This document shows positions 5,554 to 6,324 of a stretch of DNA of 6,324 nt, piece by piece. Location of the stretch: the NCBI GenBank assembly GCA_028697435.1, contig JAQVFD010000133.1, positions 1 through 6,324 on the forward strand. Reading direction: 5' to 3'. The notes under the pieces were generated by a model, which was not told where the DNA came from, made no database searches, and was given only the letters and a program-made list of their open reading frames with translations. How positions within the stretch are numbered: position 1 is the stretch's first letter; every line of letters starts with the position of its first letter. A program made the translations under genes and the position numbers. Source of the DNA: Clostridiaceae bacterium (GTDB lineage: Bacteria > Bacillota > Clostridia > Lutisporales > Lutisporaceae).

Positions 5554-6324
5554 GTGAGTTCTATTGACAGGGAACTGATAAAAATAATCCGACGTATAAG
5601 AGACAGACTGCATACCGTCTCAATAATAAATAGCATGATATTTGGGCTTGCAGTGGCACTATGTCTTGGTATATGCGTGGCTGTTGCCGCAAGATTTGTT
5701 CCCATCTACAACGTATATCTTACGATACTCAAGGTAGTGGGAGGGGCTGTGTTGGCTGCATTTTTATACTCTTCTTTCAAGACTCCCACGAATGATTATG
5801 CCGCATTAAAAGCAGACTCTCTTGGACTTCAGGAGAGGACAGTGACTGCCCTTGAGCTTATCGGCAGCCAATCCGCCTTTGCGGTACTTGAAAAGAATGA
5901 TGCACTGGTACATCTTAAAAATGTGGATTATAAAAAGAAAATACCTCTTAAGCCAAACAAGAGTTATTTATTAATATGTCTAATATTAACAGCAGCTGTG
6001 GCACTTTCCGGATTTATACCGAATCCTATGGAAGGAAGAGCAGAAGAGCTTCACAGCCTGAAAGAAAAAATAACCGAACAGCAGAAAAAAGCAGACAAGC
6101 TGGTTGAGAAGGTTAAAAACAATCCGAAGTTATCTGAAGAGCAGAAAAAGGAGCTGAAGCAAAAGCTTTCAGAGCTGAAGCAAGAGCTTAAGACAGCCAA
6201 GGATGAAAAAGAAATAAACAAAGCACTTGGCAGAGCTGAAAAGAAGCTGGAGTATATTAAAGATAAATATGCCCCGGGTGAAGACTTAAAAAAGATAGTC
6301 GAAGTTCTTTCAAAAAACGAGATG
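5554..6324 (+). CDS. DUF4175-like membrane protein with coiled coil, N-terminal part (runs off right edge)
   Basis: An open frame of 257 codons continues past the window. Two helices lie at about residues 26-46 and 54-72. Then comes a conserved-looking block ALKADSLGLQERTVTALEL (84-102), whose 'D..LGL.ER..TALEL' spelling is shared with DUF4175-type and related large membrane proteins. A third helix lies at about 138-155. From about 164 to 240 the protein is very rich in K, E, Q and L with heptad spacing, predicting a long coiled coil; it includes the duplicated ELKQKLS/ELKQELK unit at 200-213. It follows the permease by 33 nt with an excellent ribosome binding site, so it is probably in the same operon. 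GTG at 5554 is chosen over ATG at 5539 and GTG at 5521. No enzymatic motif is visible. A structural or scaffold partner of the ABC complex is inferred, not shown. Confidence 0.8.
   Translation, partial: MSSIDRELIKIIRRIRDRLHTVSIINSMIFGLAVALCLGICVAVAARFVPIYNVYLTILKVVGGAVLAAFLYSSFKTPTNDYAALKADSLGLQERTVTALELIGSQSAFAVLEKNDALVHLKNVDYKKKIPLKPNKSYLLICLILTAAVALSGFIPNPMEGRAEELHSLKEKITEQQKKADKLVEKVKNNPKLSEEQKKELKQKLSELKQELKTAKDEKEINKALGRAEKKLEYIKDKYAPGEDLKKIVEVLSKNEM
6151..6192 (+). repeat. Imperfect 21-bp tandem repeat encoding a heptad
   Basis: GAGCTGAAGCAAAAGCTT (6151-6168) recurs at 6172-6189 with one base changed. The period of 21 bp equals seven codons, giving ELKQKLS then ELKQELK in the coiled coil. 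This suggests growth of the coiled coil by local duplication. Confidence 0.7.

Noticed and set aside
5517..5705. Minus-strand open frame of 62 codons at the start of the last gene
   Set aside because: It is antisense to the first membrane helix of the DUF4175-like gene, whose plus-strand frame has a near-perfect Shine-Dalgarno and stays open to the window edge.

Overview
The window looks like chromosomal DNA from a low-GC Gram-positive bacterium, most likely a Clostridia member. This rests on strong GGAGG-type ribosome binding sites, mixed ATG/TTG/GTG starts, moderately AT-rich coding sequence, a RocB-like peptidase, and an intergenic palindrome of the kind scattered through clostridial genomes. 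The assignment is inference; no rRNA or other marker gene is present.

Layout. Positions 1-339 hold the N-terminal part of a RocB-like M20 metallopeptidase on the minus strand, running off the left edge. Positions 340-487 are a divergent promoter region with an extended -10 promoter facing left and a (TA)8 tract in the probable promoter or leader of the rightward gene. Positions 488-1060 encode a 190-residue two-helix membrane protein of unknown function. Positions 1061-1286 are non-coding. They hold a composite nested palindromic repeat of about 143 bp (1062-1204), followed by a leader with a good ribosome binding site.

From 1287 to the right edge lies a tightly packed four-gene operon, all on the plus strand. 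It contains (1) an 802-residue secreted/membrane-anchored protein with a glutamine-amidotransferase-like segment and two central helices, (2) an ABC ATPase, (3) an ABC-2 type permease, and (4) the first 257 residues of a membrane protein with three helices and a long charged coiled coil, similar in layout to DUF4175-type proteins. Junctions are a 1-nt overlap (TAATG), a 4-nt overlap (ATGA) and a 33-nt gap with a near-perfect Shine-Dalgarno, so co-translation of the first three is likely.

Working together: the ATPase and permease probably form an ABC-2 exporter or a non-transporting mechanical complex at the membrane. The large proteins on either side present extracytoplasmic and coiled-coil domains that could be its partners. 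Related layouts often sit beside MoxR-type AAA ATPases and DUF58 proteins, and such genes would be expected just past the right edge. The substrate and role of this system are not established, and it is the most interesting content here. No tRNA, rRNA, CRISPR array, transposase gene or clear intrinsic terminator was found.
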